Shown here: positions 24,304-32,692 of the stretch, piece after piece | Numbering within the stretch: position 1 is the stretch's first letter | Layout: each line of letters starts with the position of its first letter | Assembly (NCBI GenBank): GCA_947626085.1 | Contig: CANQQU010000016.1 | Coordinates: 1-35,087 of the forward strand | Reading direction: 5' to 3' | DNA: 35,087 nucleotides | Source of the DNA: an uncultured Oscillospiraceae bacterium | Lineage (GTDB): Bacteria > Bacillota > Clostridia > Oscillospirales > Oscillospiraceae | Made by a program: the position numbers and the translations under genes | Notes under the pieces: model-generated | Told to the model about the DNA's origin: nothing | Seen by the model: only the letters and a program-made list of their open reading frames with translations | The model's database searches: none

Positions 24304-27300
24304 ATGAGCAAAAACACCAAGGGCGGCCGTGCCGCAATGCGTCTGTGGCGCGGCCTGACCACCGTGACCGCCGTTCTGCTGGCGGTAGCGCTGGTGGGCC
24401 AGGTGCTGGTGGAGGGCTTCCGTACCGACATCGACAAATTCCTGGGCACCCACAGCAGCGAGATTGTCACCGACGAGAGCGGTGACAAAACCGACCTGTA
24501 CACCTACAAGTCCGACTATTCCAGCACCAAGGACCTGCTGGACGCCATCGAGGACCTGGGCGAGCGGATGAATGAGGAGGGCACTGTTCTTCTCAAGAAC
24601 AACGGCGCCCTGCCCCTGACCGCCGAAGAGACCCAGAAGGTCTCTCTGCTGGGCTTCTCCAGCTACTACCCCGTGATGGGCGGCGACATGGGCTCCAGCC
24701 TGAACGAGAATCACGGCACCGACGCGGACACCGTGGACTTTGTCCAGGCCCTGACCGCCAAGGGCTACAAGATCAACACGACCCTGCAGGACCTCTACAA
24801 GTCCCTGGAGTCCGTGTTCACCACCGAGATCGAGAGCTGGGGCGGCACCATCACCTACACCCGGATCACCGCGCCCTCCATCGGCGGCGTGTTTAGCAGC
24901 AAGGAGCCCTCTCAGGACGCCATGACCTCCGCCAACGCCGGCTGGAAGGACACCCTGAACGACTACCCCGTGATGATCGTCACCCTGGCCCGGGCCGCCG
25001 GTGAGAACCGGAGCTATATGCCCGGCGCCGCCGGTGTTGATCCGGAGCAGGATCTGAACCAGACCGATCCTCTCGGCCTGTCCGACGACGAGCGGGATCT
25101 GATCCAGGCCGCCATCGACGCCAAGGGCGCCAACGGCAAGGTCATCGTCCTGCTGAACAACTCCAGCGCCATGGAGATCGACGAGCTGAAGCACAACGAC
25201 GGCGTGGACGCCATCCTGGAGATCGGCCTGCCCGGCGGCTACGGCTTCTACGGCGTGGCGGACGTTCTGTCCGGCGCGGCCAACCCCTCCGGCCACCTGG
25301 CCGACACCTACGCGGTGGTGAACGCCAATTCTCCCGCCGCCCAGAACTATGGCAACTACGCCTGGACCAACGGCAACCCCGAGGTCTCCATGAACTCCGC
25401 CCTGGTGGAGGCCGAGAACATCTACATCGGCTACAAGTACTATGAGACCCGTTACATGGACGCTGTCCTGGGCCAGGGCAACGCCAGCAATGCCATCGGC
25501 AGCGCCGACGGCGTGGCCTGGAGCTACGACAACGAGGTTTCCTATCCCTTCGGCTTCGGCCTGAGCTATACCGCCTTCACCCAGACCCTGGACAGCCTGA
25601 CCGTGGATCTGGCGGCCAAGACCGTCACCGCCCAGGTCACTGTTACCAACACCGGCGACGTGGCGGGCAAGGACGTGGTCCAGCTCTACGTCTCCACTCC
25701 TTACACCGACTATGACAAGCAGCACGGCGTGGAGAAGGCCGGCGTGCAGCTGCTGGACTACGCCAAGACCGGCGAGCTGGCCCCCGGCGCCTCCGAGCAG
25801 GTGACCATCGTGGCCGATGTGCAGAACATGGCCAGCTGGGACAGCACCGCCGACAATGCCATCGGCACCAAGGGCAACTACATCCTGGATGCCGGCGACT
25901 ACTACTTCACCATCGGCAACGGCGCCCATGAGGCCGCCAACAATGTCCTGGCCGCCCAGGGCAAGACCGCTTCCGACGGCATGACCGCCGAGGGCGTGGC
26001 CGCCAACGTGAAGACCTGGAACCTGTCCGCCCTGGACGACACCACCCTGGCCTACACCAAGACCGGCGTGGCTGTTGAGAACCATCTGGCCGACATGGAT
26101 CTGAATCACTGGATGGGCGAAGGCACCGTCACCTACCTGTCCCGTTCCGACTGGGCCGGCACCTGGCCCAAGACCTACATGGATCTGACCGCCACCGCGG
26201 AAATGGTGGACGTCCTGGACAATGACAACTACACCATCACCGCCAACGGCAATCCCGGCAGCGTCATCTTCGGGGCCAAGAACGGCGTCACCCTGGCGGA
26301 CCTGAAGGGCGTCACCGACATCGAGGACGAGCGCTGGGGTATGCTGATGGACCAGATCCTCCTGGAGGACTGCATGATCCGCACCGGCTTCGGCGGCACC
26401 TCCACCAAGGCCGTTGAGTCCATCATGTCCCCCGAGGTCATCCAGAACGATGGCCCCAACGGCATCTACTCCTACACCCTGGGCCAGTACGCCAACACCG
26501 ACGCCTCCTCCGGCGATCCCTGTGTGGTGTCCCCCGACGATCCCAACCTGGCCTACAAGTTCGGCACCATGAGCAACGAGACCGTCATCGCCCAGACCTT
26601 CAGCAAGGAGCTGGCCAAGGAGTACGGCGAGATCTGCGGCAACTACTCCCTTTGGGCAAACCTGACCATCTACTGGGGCTGCGGCACCAACCTGCACCGG
26701 CTGCCCTATAACGCCCGGAACCATGAGTACTACTCCGAGGACGCGGTCCTGACCGCCCAGCAGGGTACCTCCTTCGTCCAGGGCGGCATGAAGTACGGCT
26801 GCCTGATCGCGCCCAAGCACCTGGCCTTTAACGACACCGAGATCAACCGTACCGGCGTGGCTGTGTTCATGACCGAGCAGCAGGCCCGTGAGAACGAGCT
26901 GCGGGGCACCCAGGCCATCGTGGAAGACGGCGCCCTGGCCCTCATGACCGCCTTCAACCGGGTGGGCTGCCTCACCGCCAACTCCCATACCGGGCTGATG
27001 ATCGACATCCTCCGGGAGGAGTGGGGCTACAAGGGCCTGATCTCCGAGGACTTCATCCAGAGCGCCAACTACGCGGTGCTGAAGGAAGCCGTCCTCAACG
27101 GCGTCACCATGACCTGCAACACCGGCGAGAGCACCATGGCCGCCGTGTCCGAAAAGTGGAACTACTGGACCGTGGACAACGTGAGCAAGGACGAGACCCT
27201 GCTTGCCGCGCTGAAGCAGGCCATGACCTGGCAGAACTACGCTTTGGCCAACTCCAACGCCCTGGACGGCCTGTCCTCCAACTCCCGGCTGGTCAGCGTC

Positions 27301-27408
27301 CGCACCGTGTACGACAATGTGCTGACCGGTCTGCAGATCGGTTTCGCGGTGCTGACCGTGGCTTGCGCCGCCATGTATGTCATGTCCGCCAAGCGTAAAG
27401 AAAACTGA
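24304..27408 (+). CDS. Membrane-anchored GH3 glycosidase with permuted domain order
   Basis: The 1034-residue protein has an uncleaved membrane helix near 17-37, then the domains that normally end a GH3 enzyme: the alpha/beta sandwich (about 90-425, with GTVLLKNNGALPL and FGFGLSYT) and an FnIII-like domain (430-545). Only after these comes the (beta/alpha)8 catalytic domain (about 680-985), with NLHRLPYNARNHEYYSED, Lys838-His839 in APKHLAFNDTE, and GLISEDF with presumed nucleophile Asp916. A second membrane helix (about 1005-1027) and the basic tail KRKEN end it. Both ends should be cytoplasmic and the enzyme outside. The swapped order is known in some rumen clostridial beta-glucosidases; two anchors are unusual. 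Start is set by AAGGAGG six bases upstream. Sugar specificity is uncertain. Confidence 0.92.
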   Translation: MSKNTKGGRAAMRLWRGLTTVTAVLLAVALVGQVLVEGFRTDIDKFLGTHSSEIVTDESGDKTDLYTYKSDYSSTKDLLDAIEDLGERMNEEGTVLLKNNGALPLTAEETQKVSLLGFSSYYPVMGGDMGSSLNENHGTDADTVDFVQALTAKGYKINTTLQDLYKSLESVFTTEIESWGGTITYTRITAPSIGGVFSSKEPSQDAMTSANAGWKDTLNDYPVMIVTLARAAGENRSYMPGAAGVDPEQDLNQTDPLGLSDDERDLIQAAIDAKGANGKVIVLLNNSSAMEIDELKHNDGVDAILEIGLPGGYGFYGVADVLSGAANPSGHLADTYAVVNANSPAAQNYGNYAWTNGNPEVSMNSALVEAENIYIGYKYYETRYMDAVLGQGNASNAIGSADGVAWSYDNEVSYPFGFGLSYTAFTQTLDSLTVDLAAKTVTAQVTVTNTGDVAGKDVVQLYVSTPYTDYDKQHGVEKAGVQLLDYAKTGELAPGASEQVTIVADVQNMASWDSTADNAIGTKGNYILDAGDYYFTIGNGAHEAANNVLAAQGKTASDGMTAEGVAANVKTWNLSALDDTTLAYTKTGVAVENHLADMDLNHWMGEGTVTYLSRSDWAGTWPKTYMDLTATAEMVDVLDNDNYTITANGNPGSVIFGAKNGVTLADLKGVTDIEDERWGMLMDQILLEDCMIRTGFGGTSTKAVESIMSPEVIQNDGPNGIYSYTLGQYANTDASSGDPCVVSPDDPNLAYKFGTMSNETVIAQTFSKELAKEYGEICGNYSLWANLTIYWGCGTNLHRLPYNARNHEYYSEDAVLTAQQGTSFVQGGMKYGCLIAPKHLAFNDTEINRTGVAVFMTEQQARENELRGTQAIVEDGALALMTAFNRVGCLTANSHTGLMIDILREEWGYKGLISEDFIQSANYAVLKEAVLNGVTMTCNTGESTMAAVSEKWNYWTVDNVSKDETLLAALKQAMTWQNYALANSNALDGLSSNSRLVSVRTVYDNVLTGLQIGFAVLTVACAAMYVMSAKRKEN

Positions 27409-27427
27409 GCTAGGAGGTAACATTGAT

Positions 27428-27853
27428 ATGGATATGAAAAAGCAATCCGTCGGTTTCTACACCACCGCATGCTCCGCCATCCTGGCTGTTGTCGGTCTGG
27501 TGGCCTACCTGATCAACTGCGGGACCGACTATTTCTCCAACCTGGGCGTGAATCCCGCCGTGGTGGCCTGCCTGGTGATCGCGGTGGCGGTGCAGGCGGT
27601 CTACCTGGTCGTCACCCAGAAGGGGACCCCCATTTGGACCGATGTCCTGCCCGTAGCCGCCTCTGTGCTGCTGGTCGTGGCGACGCTCCTGTTCGTCAGC
27701 GTCCGGATCAACGGCATTGCCTCCATCATGACCTTTGAAGGCAACGCCAAGACCATGGCCGACCTGACCAGCGCCATTGTGGGCATCGCCGGCTGCCTGG
27801 CGGCCACCATCGTCAGCGTGGCGGCGTCCTTCTTCGACACCACCAAAGCGTAA
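27428..27853 (+). CDS. Small four-helix membrane protein paired with the GH3 enzyme
   Basis: The 141-residue protein has about four hydrophobic helices (residues 9-29, 42-62, 72-92 and 115-136) joined by short polar loops, and no recognisable motif. AGGAGG lies ten bases before the ATG at 27428, and the gap to the GH3 stop is only 19 bases. The close pairing with a doubly anchored GH3 enzyme suggests that it is a membrane partner, for example holding the enzyme or passing its product to the symporter; this is inference. Confidence 0.8.
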   Translation: MDMKKQSVGFYTTACSAILAVVGLVAYLINCGTDYFSNLGVNPAVVACLVIAVAVQAVYLVVTQKGTPIWTDVLPVAASVLLVVATLLFVSVRINGIASIMTFEGNAKTMADLTSAIVGIAGCLAATIVSVAASFFDTTKA

Positions 27854-27870
27854 CTTTTCTCAAAGCCCGA

Positions 27871-27896
27871 CCGCCCCCAGCTTTTTCTGGGGGCGG
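27871..27896 (+). other. Strong hairpin after the GH3 unit, no U-tract
   Basis: CCGCCCCCAG (27871-27880) and CTGGGGGCGG (27887-27896) form a perfect 10-pair stem with a 6-base T-rich loop. CTCC rather than a T-run follows, so classic termination is doubtful. It may be a 3' stabiliser for the highly expressed GH78-GPH-GH3 message with partial read-through into the next gene. Confidence 0.6.
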
Positions 27897-27932
27897 CTCC
27901 GGACAATTTAGGACATGAAGGGGAGATCAGAG

Positions 27933-29699
27933 ATGGGCAAAAAATTTCTTTGCGCTCTGATCTGCCTTTTGTGCCTGACCGGCTGCGCCCGGGTCCCGGA
28001 AAACCGCCTGCCGGAATGTCAGGTGGTCTTAGAGCAAGGGGAGGGCTTCACCGCTGGCGATTATCTCTGCCGGTGCGCTCCGGGGGAGGACATGGTTTTT
28101 TCCCTCCAGGCCAAGGAGGGCTACACCATCACCGGTACGGATTGGCCGGGGGCGGAGCTGATTCCCCAAGCCGGGGGCGTGGTGGAGCTGCGGCTGAAAG
28201 AGGTGCGGTACACCAAGACAGTGTCGGTTTTTGCCGAAAAGAGCGGCGTTTCCCTGCTGTATGACCCCAACTACCCCGGCGGCGCGACTGTGGAGGTCCC
28301 GGTGATCCCTTCCCACCGCCGCTGGAACACCGCCCGGGCGGGACTTTTCACCCGGGAGGGGTACACCCTGGTGGGCTGGAACACCGCCGCCGACGGCAGC
28401 GGGACCGCCGTCGGGCTGGGAAGCAGAATCGAGGCGGAGCCCGGCAGGACCCTCTATGCCCAGTGGGAACCCTGGTCCCCAGAGACGGACTTCCGCTGGG
28501 AGCCCCAGGGGGACGGCGTACAGATCACCGCCTGGCTGGGATCCATGGGGACGGTGTGCGTGCCGGAGACCCTGGGCGGGCGGAAGGTCATCGCCATTGG
28601 GGCGGGGGCCTTTGAAAACGGGGCCTGCCGGCAGGTAATTCTGCCCCCGACCCTGCGGCGGATCGACGACGGGGCCTTTTCCGGTTCCCAGCTCCGGGAA
28701 TTGACGATTTTCGACACCCTGACCATCGTTAGCGACTACGCGTTTTCCGGCTGCGAGGATTTTCGGACCCTCCATATCAACGCCGCCCGGGGGCCGGTGT
28801 ACAGCGGCACCTACTACGCCACCTTTGCCGATAAAATGGACCGGCTGAAAGCCCTGGCAGGGGAACGGAAGATCGTTCTGTTCTCCGGTTCCTCCGCCCG
28901 ATTTGGCTACGACAGCGCCGCCATCGACCGGGCCTTTCCCGACTACCGGGTGGTCAACATGGGCGTGTTCGCCTACACCAACGCCCTGCCCCAGATCGAG
29001 CTGATCGCCCGCTATCTCCGGGAGGGGGACGTTTTCCTCCACAGCCCGGAGCTGGACGCCGCCAAGCGGCAATTTTGCACCACCAACGACCTGGACGACG
29101 CCTTTTTCATGCTGGCGGAGGCGGATTACGACCTGGTGTCGCTGCTGGATCTGCGGCACTACGGCCAGGTGTTCACCGCCTTCCAGGCTTTTCAGGCGGG
29201 CAGGGCGGGGATGCCTGAGAGAAGCTATGATCTGTCCCCCGGGGATTTTGACGAGGACGGGAATCCGGTGTCTACCCCCAGCTACAACGAGTATGGGGAC
29301 TACATCCTCTACCGGCCCAATTCCGCCGGGGACGCCCCCATTTACGGCCTGCCGGTAAAATACACGGTGGCCGCCTATCCCAAGGATTTTTATCTGGACC
29401 CCCTGAACCGGGTGACGGAGGGCCTCCAGGCCCTGGGGGTGCGGGTCTACATCACCTATTCTCCCCGCAACGCCCTGGCGGTGTCCCAGGACAGCACGCC
29501 GGAGGCCATCCAGGCCCTGGACGACTATTTTCGGGCGAATTTGACCGCTCCGGTGATCTCCCGACTGGCAGATTCTCTGGTGAGCGGGGTGTACCTGTAC
29601 GGAACAGACAATCACCTGTCCACGGAAGGCGTGGCGCTGCGAACGGATCAGGTGATCCGGGCACTTTTGGCCCAGCTGGAAAAGGAGGGGGCGCTGTGA
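27933..29699 (+). CDS. Lipoprotein with InlB-type repeat, BspA-type LRR and SGNH/AlgX-like domain
   Basis: The 588-residue product has a lipoprotein signal (lipobox LTGC, Cys18). An InlB/Flg_new-type repeat lies at about 105-178 (REGYTLVGWNTAADGSGT... LYAQWE) and BspA-like leucine-rich repeats at about 195-285 (VIAIGAGAFENGACRQVILP, IDDGAFSGSQLRELTI). An SGNH-hydrolase-like domain (313-585) follows, with a Ser motif in FSGSSARFG and Asp559/His561 in TDNHLSTEG. Similar SGNH proteins (AlgX, AlgJ) move acetyl groups onto polysaccharides beside an MBOAT carrier, which lies two genes downstream. Start at 27933 is preceded by GGGGAG. The InlB and LRR parts suggest binding to glycan or protein at the surface. 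Target unknown. Confidence 0.85.
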   Translation: MGKKFLCALICLLCLTGCARVPENRLPECQVVLEQGEGFTAGDYLCRCAPGEDMVFSLQAKEGYTITGTDWPGAELIPQAGGVVELRLKEVRYTKTVSVFAEKSGVSLLYDPNYPGGATVEVPVIPSHRRWNTARAGLFTREGYTLVGWNTAADGSGTAVGLGSRIEAEPGRTLYAQWEPWSPETDFRWEPQGDGVQITAWLGSMGTVCVPETLGGRKVIAIGAGAFENGACRQVILPPTLRRIDDGAFSGSQLRELTIFDTLTIVSDYAFSGCEDFRTLHINAARGPVYSGTYYATFADKMDRLKALAGERKIVLFSGSSARFGYDSAAIDRAFPDYRVVNMGVFAYTNALPQIELIARYLREGDVFLHSPELDAAKRQFCTTNDLDDAFFMLAEADYDLVSLLDLRHYGQVFTAFQAFQAGRAGMPERSYDLSPGDFDEDGNPVSTPSYNEYGDYILYRPNSAGDAPIYGLPVKYTVAAYPKDFYLDPLNRVTEGLQALGVRVYITYSPRNALAVSQDSTPEAIQALDDYFRANLTAPVISRLADSLVSGVYLYGTDNHLSTEGVALRTDQVIRALLAQLEKEGAL

Positions 29700-29911
29700 T
29701 GGAGCTTTGGACCCTGCTTCCCCTGGCGCTGGCGGCGGCCTGCGCCCTGGCCTGCCGGTTTGGGAAGCGCCGGGGGCTCTGGATGGCGCTGGGGGAGGCC
29801 TTTGCAGCCGGGGCGGTGCTGGCCGGCCTGGCCCTGGGGGTCTCCCTGGAATACCTGGCGCTGGGGGCCATGGGGCTGTTCCTGCTCTGCGCCGGGGGAG
29901 GGAAGCCATGA
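29699..29911 (+). CDS. Small two-helix membrane protein in the acylation operon
   Basis: This product of about 70 residues has two hydrophobic helices separated by the basic FGKRRG turn. It overlaps the lipoprotein stop (TGATG; a GTG start at 29696 is also possible) and overlaps the MBOAT start by ATGA, so three genes are translationally coupled. AAAGGAGG lies inside the upstream gene. No known family; likely a helper subunit of the acyltransferase. Confidence 0.7.
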   Translation: MELWTLLPLALAAACALACRFGKRRGLWMALGEAFAAGAVLAGLALGVSLEYLALGAMGLFLLCAGGGKP

Positions 29912-31263
29912 ATTTCAACACTTTGGCATTCCTCCTGTTCTTCCCCACGGTAACGGCCCTTCATTATATTCTTCCCCACCGGTTCCGCTGGGCGCTGCTG
30001 CTGGCGGCGAGCTGGCTGTTTTATGGGCTTGGGAGCCCCGCTGCGCTGGGGCTGCTGCTTCTTGCCACGGCGGTTTCCTGGCTGTGCGCCCTGGGGATGG
30101 GCCGCGGGCCCTGGGTCCGGCTGCTGCTGCTGGGGCTGGCCCTGGCGGTCTGCCTGGGGAGCCTGTGCTTTTTCAAATACGGTGGGTTTTTGGCGGAGCT
30201 GGCGGGGCTTTCTCCGGCGGAAAAAATACTGCTGCCCGCCGGGATCTCCTTTTACACCTTCCAGACCCTTTCCTACGTCCTGGATGTGTACCGGGGCCGG
30301 GTAAAGGCGGAGCGGCATTTTGGGTATTACGCCCTGTTCGTGTCCTTTTTCCCCCAGCTGGTGGCGGGGCCCATTGAGCGGCCGGAAAGGCTGCTGCCCC
30401 AGCTGCGGGCGGAGCGGCCCTTTTCCCGGGAAAACCTGCGCGCCGGCGGCTGGCTGCTGCTGACCGGCTATTTTCAGAAGGTGGCGGTGGCGGACAGCCT
30501 GGCCCCCTTCGTGGACCGGGTCTACGGCGGGGAGGGGGGCGGCCCGGCGGTGCTGCTGGCGACCTTCCTCTTTGGCTTTCAGATCTACTGCGACTTTGCC
30601 GGCTACTCCAACATCGCCCGAGGCACCGCCAAGCTGCTGGGCGTCGATTTGACGGAGAATTTCCGCCGTCCCTTCGAGGCCACGACGGTGCGGGACTTCT
30701 GGCGGCGGTGGCATATCAGTTTGACCTCCTGGTTTACGGACTATGTCTACATTCCCCTGGGCGGCAGTCGGAAGGGCCTCAAGCGGCACCTGGCAAATCT
30801 GATGCTGGTCTTCCTTCTCAGCGGCCTGTGGCACGGGGCCGGGTGGAATTTCCTCCTCTGGGGCGCCGTCCATGGCCTTTATCAGGTGGGCGGGGTGCTC
30901 TGGGACCGGTTTGGGCCCAAGTCGATCAAATGCCCGCCCCTATTCAGGCGGCTGCGGACCTATCTGCTGGTGAGCCTGCCCTGGCTGCTGTTCCGGGCCG
31001 GTTCCCTGCCGGCGGTGGGAGCCCTGCTCGCCCGGCTGGGCGGGGGATGGAATGTCTGGCCCCTGGACCTGCCCGCCCTGCTTTTGCTGGCGGCGCCGCT
31101 GCTGTGTATACCGGCGCTGGAAGACCTGTCCCAGCTGGGGCGGGAAGCGGTCCCGGAGCGGGCGGCGCTGGTGGGATTTACGGGTATTTTGGTGGTGGGC
31201 CTTGCCTGGCTGGCCGGATTGGCGGCGGGCGGGGAGAACGCGTTTATCTATTTTCAGTTTTAG
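29908..31263 (+). CDS. MBOAT O-acyltransferase (AlgI-like)
   Basis: The 451-residue multi-pass membrane protein has the family's PAGISFYTFQTLSYVLDVYR, FPQLVAGPIER, the DFWRRWHISLTSWF block (His269) and the putative catalytic His309 in LSGLWHGAGWN. AlgI, DltB and PatA-type enzymes take an acyl group, usually acetyl, from inside the cell and hand it through the membrane to an SGNH partner that puts it on a surface polymer. SGNH proteins lie on both sides of this gene in the same operon. The codons use G-ending triplets (GGG, CGG, CTG) more than the preceding GH3 unit does, hinting at lower expression or different origin. Confidence 0.94.
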   Translation: MNFNTLAFLLFFPTVTALHYILPHRFRWALLLAASWLFYGLGSPAALGLLLLATAVSWLCALGMGRGPWVRLLLLGLALAVCLGSLCFFKYGGFLAELAGLSPAEKILLPAGISFYTFQTLSYVLDVYRGRVKAERHFGYYALFVSFFPQLVAGPIERPERLLPQLRAERPFSRENLRAGGWLLLTGYFQKVAVADSLAPFVDRVYGGEGGGPAVLLATFLFGFQIYCDFAGYSNIARGTAKLLGVDLTENFRRPFEATTVRDFWRRWHISLTSWFTDYVYIPLGGSRKGLKRHLANLMLVFLLSGLWHGAGWNFLLWGAVHGLYQVGGVLWDRFGPKSIKCPPLFRRLRTYLLVSLPWLLFRAGSLPAVGALLARLGGGWNVWPLDLPALLLLAAPLLCIPALEDLSQLGREAVPERAALVGFTGILVVGLAWLAGLAAGGENAFIYFQF

Positions 31264-31266
31264 CCT

Positions 31267-32673
31267 ATGAAAAAGACTTGGATTTTTTGGATCAGCCTGG
31301 TTCTGCTGCTGTCGGTCCCGGCGACGCTCCTGGCCTGGGGCTTCGGCCTGCCGGCGCAGTTTGGAGACACCTTCCTGGGAGAGCTGAAGGAAAAAACCAG
31401 GCTCCTTTCCCAAACGGAGGGGAAGCGGATCGTCCTGGTAGGGGGCAGCAGCCTGGCCTTCGGGGTGGACAGCGCCCTTCTGGAGCGGGCGCTGCCGGAA
31501 TACCGGGTGGTCAATTTCGGCATGTATGCCGCCCTGGGCACCACGGTGATGCTGGACCTGTCGGAGCCGCTGATCCGGGCGGGGGACATCGTGATCCTCC
31601 TGCCGGAGCAGCAGAGGCAGACCCTCTCCGGCTTTTTTGACCCGGCGATCGCCTGGCAGGGGCTGGACGGGGCCTATGATCTGCTCCGGTCCCTTCCGGG
31701 GGAGAAGCTGGCCCGGCTGGCCGGGGCATTCCCGTCATTTGCCGGAGAAAAATGGGCCTATTTTCTCACGGGGACCCGGCTGGAGCCCCAGGGGGTCTAC
31801 CGCAAGAGCGTTTTCAACGAATACGGGGACGTGGTCAGCCCTCTCTGCGGGACAAACCGGATGCCGGGCGGCTTTGACGGCGACACGCCCATTGAATTTG
31901 ACCCGGCCATGCTGACGGAGGACTTCATCCGGCAGGTGGAAGGCTATCGCCGGGCCCTGGAGGCCAGGGGGGCCCAGGTGTGGTACGGCTTTTGTCCCAT
32001 GAACGCGCTGGCGGCCCAGACCCAGGGGATCGAGGACTTCTGCCAGGCGGTGAGGGAAGAGATGCATCTTCCCATTCTGGGGGACCCCAGGGACAGTATT
32101 CTCCCTGCCGGATGGTTTTTCGACACCAATTTCCATCTCAATTCCAGCGGAAAGACGGTCTACACCCGCCTCTTGGCCCGCAACATCAAGGCCATGCTGG
32201 GGGACAGCAGCCCCACCCAAATCGCCCTGCCCGCCATGCCCCCTTTGGACCAGACGCTCCTGGAGGGGGACAATACCGACGCCGGATGCTTTACCTATAC
32301 CGAAGACGCCTCCGGCCTGACGGTGACGGGCCTGACCCCGGAGGGACAGGCTCGGCAGACGCTGACGGTGCCCGCCTCCTGGGAGGGAAAGCCGGTGGTG
32401 GCCATCGCCGCCGGGGCCTTCTCCCAGGCCGAAGATTTGGAGCGGGTGACGGTCCAGGGCAATATCCGCGCCATTGGCGACGGGGCCTTCTCCGGCTGCG
32501 GCGCCCTGGGGGAAATTCGGCTCACCGCTTTAGATCCGGGGGCCTGCCGGGTGGGGCAGGACCTGCTGGAGGGGACCTCTGCCCGGATCCTGGTGCCGGA
32601 GGCAGCCCTGCCGGATTACAAAACCAACTATTTCTGGTCTATTTACGCGGACCGGATCGACGCCTATTCGTAA
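31267..32673 (+). CDS. Membrane-anchored SGNH/AlgJ-like protein with C-terminal BspA-type LRR
   Basis: The 468-residue protein has an N-terminal membrane helix (5-24), an SGNH-like domain (about 52-310) with Ser motif VGGSSLAFG (57-65) and Asp286/His290 in DTNFHLNSSG, and BspA-like LRR at about 365-425 (VVAIAAGAFSQAEDLERVTV, AIGDGAFSGCGALGEI). It is a paralogue of the lipoprotein three genes upstream: both share ...RFG/AFG-[YV]DSA, PEYRVVN or PDYRVVN, and a GD-V/I strand. Here, however, the LRR comes after the SGNH domain rather than before it. It starts three bases after the MBOAT stop without a clear ribosome site. Probable outer-face transferase or esterase partner of the MBOAT. Confidence 0.83.
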   Translation: MKKTWIFWISLVLLLSVPATLLAWGFGLPAQFGDTFLGELKEKTRLLSQTEGKRIVLVGGSSLAFGVDSALLERALPEYRVVNFGMYAALGTTVMLDLSEPLIRAGDIVILLPEQQRQTLSGFFDPAIAWQGLDGAYDLLRSLPGEKLARLAGAFPSFAGEKWAYFLTGTRLEPQGVYRKSVFNEYGDVVSPLCGTNRMPGGFDGDTPIEFDPAMLTEDFIRQVEGYRRALEARGAQVWYGFCPMNALAAQTQGIEDFCQAVREEMHLPILGDPRDSILPAGWFFDTNFHLNSSGKTVYTRLLARNIKAMLGDSSPTQIALPAMPPLDQTLLEGDNTDAGCFTYTEDASGLTVTGLTPEGQARQTLTVPASWEGKPVVAIAAGAFSQAEDLERVTVQGNIRAIGDGAFSGCGALGEIRLTALDPGACRVGQDLLEGTSARILVPEAALPDYKTNYFWSIYADRIDAYS

Positions 32674-32692
32674 TTTTAAAAGGAGGCAGTGT

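Noticed and set aside
22624..27423. A 4.8-kb open frame on the minus strand across the symporter and GH3 genes
   Set aside because: It is a shadow of strongly C-ending codon use in the plus-strand genes. Its translation is low-complexity and rich in Gly, His, Val and Asp with no domain, and the plus-strand genes have clear families and ribosome sites.
28029..29948. Minus-strand open frame opposite the SGNH lipoprotein
   Set aside because: The start is Pro/Arg-rich and the rest Gly-rich without motif; the plus-strand gene has a lipobox and domains.
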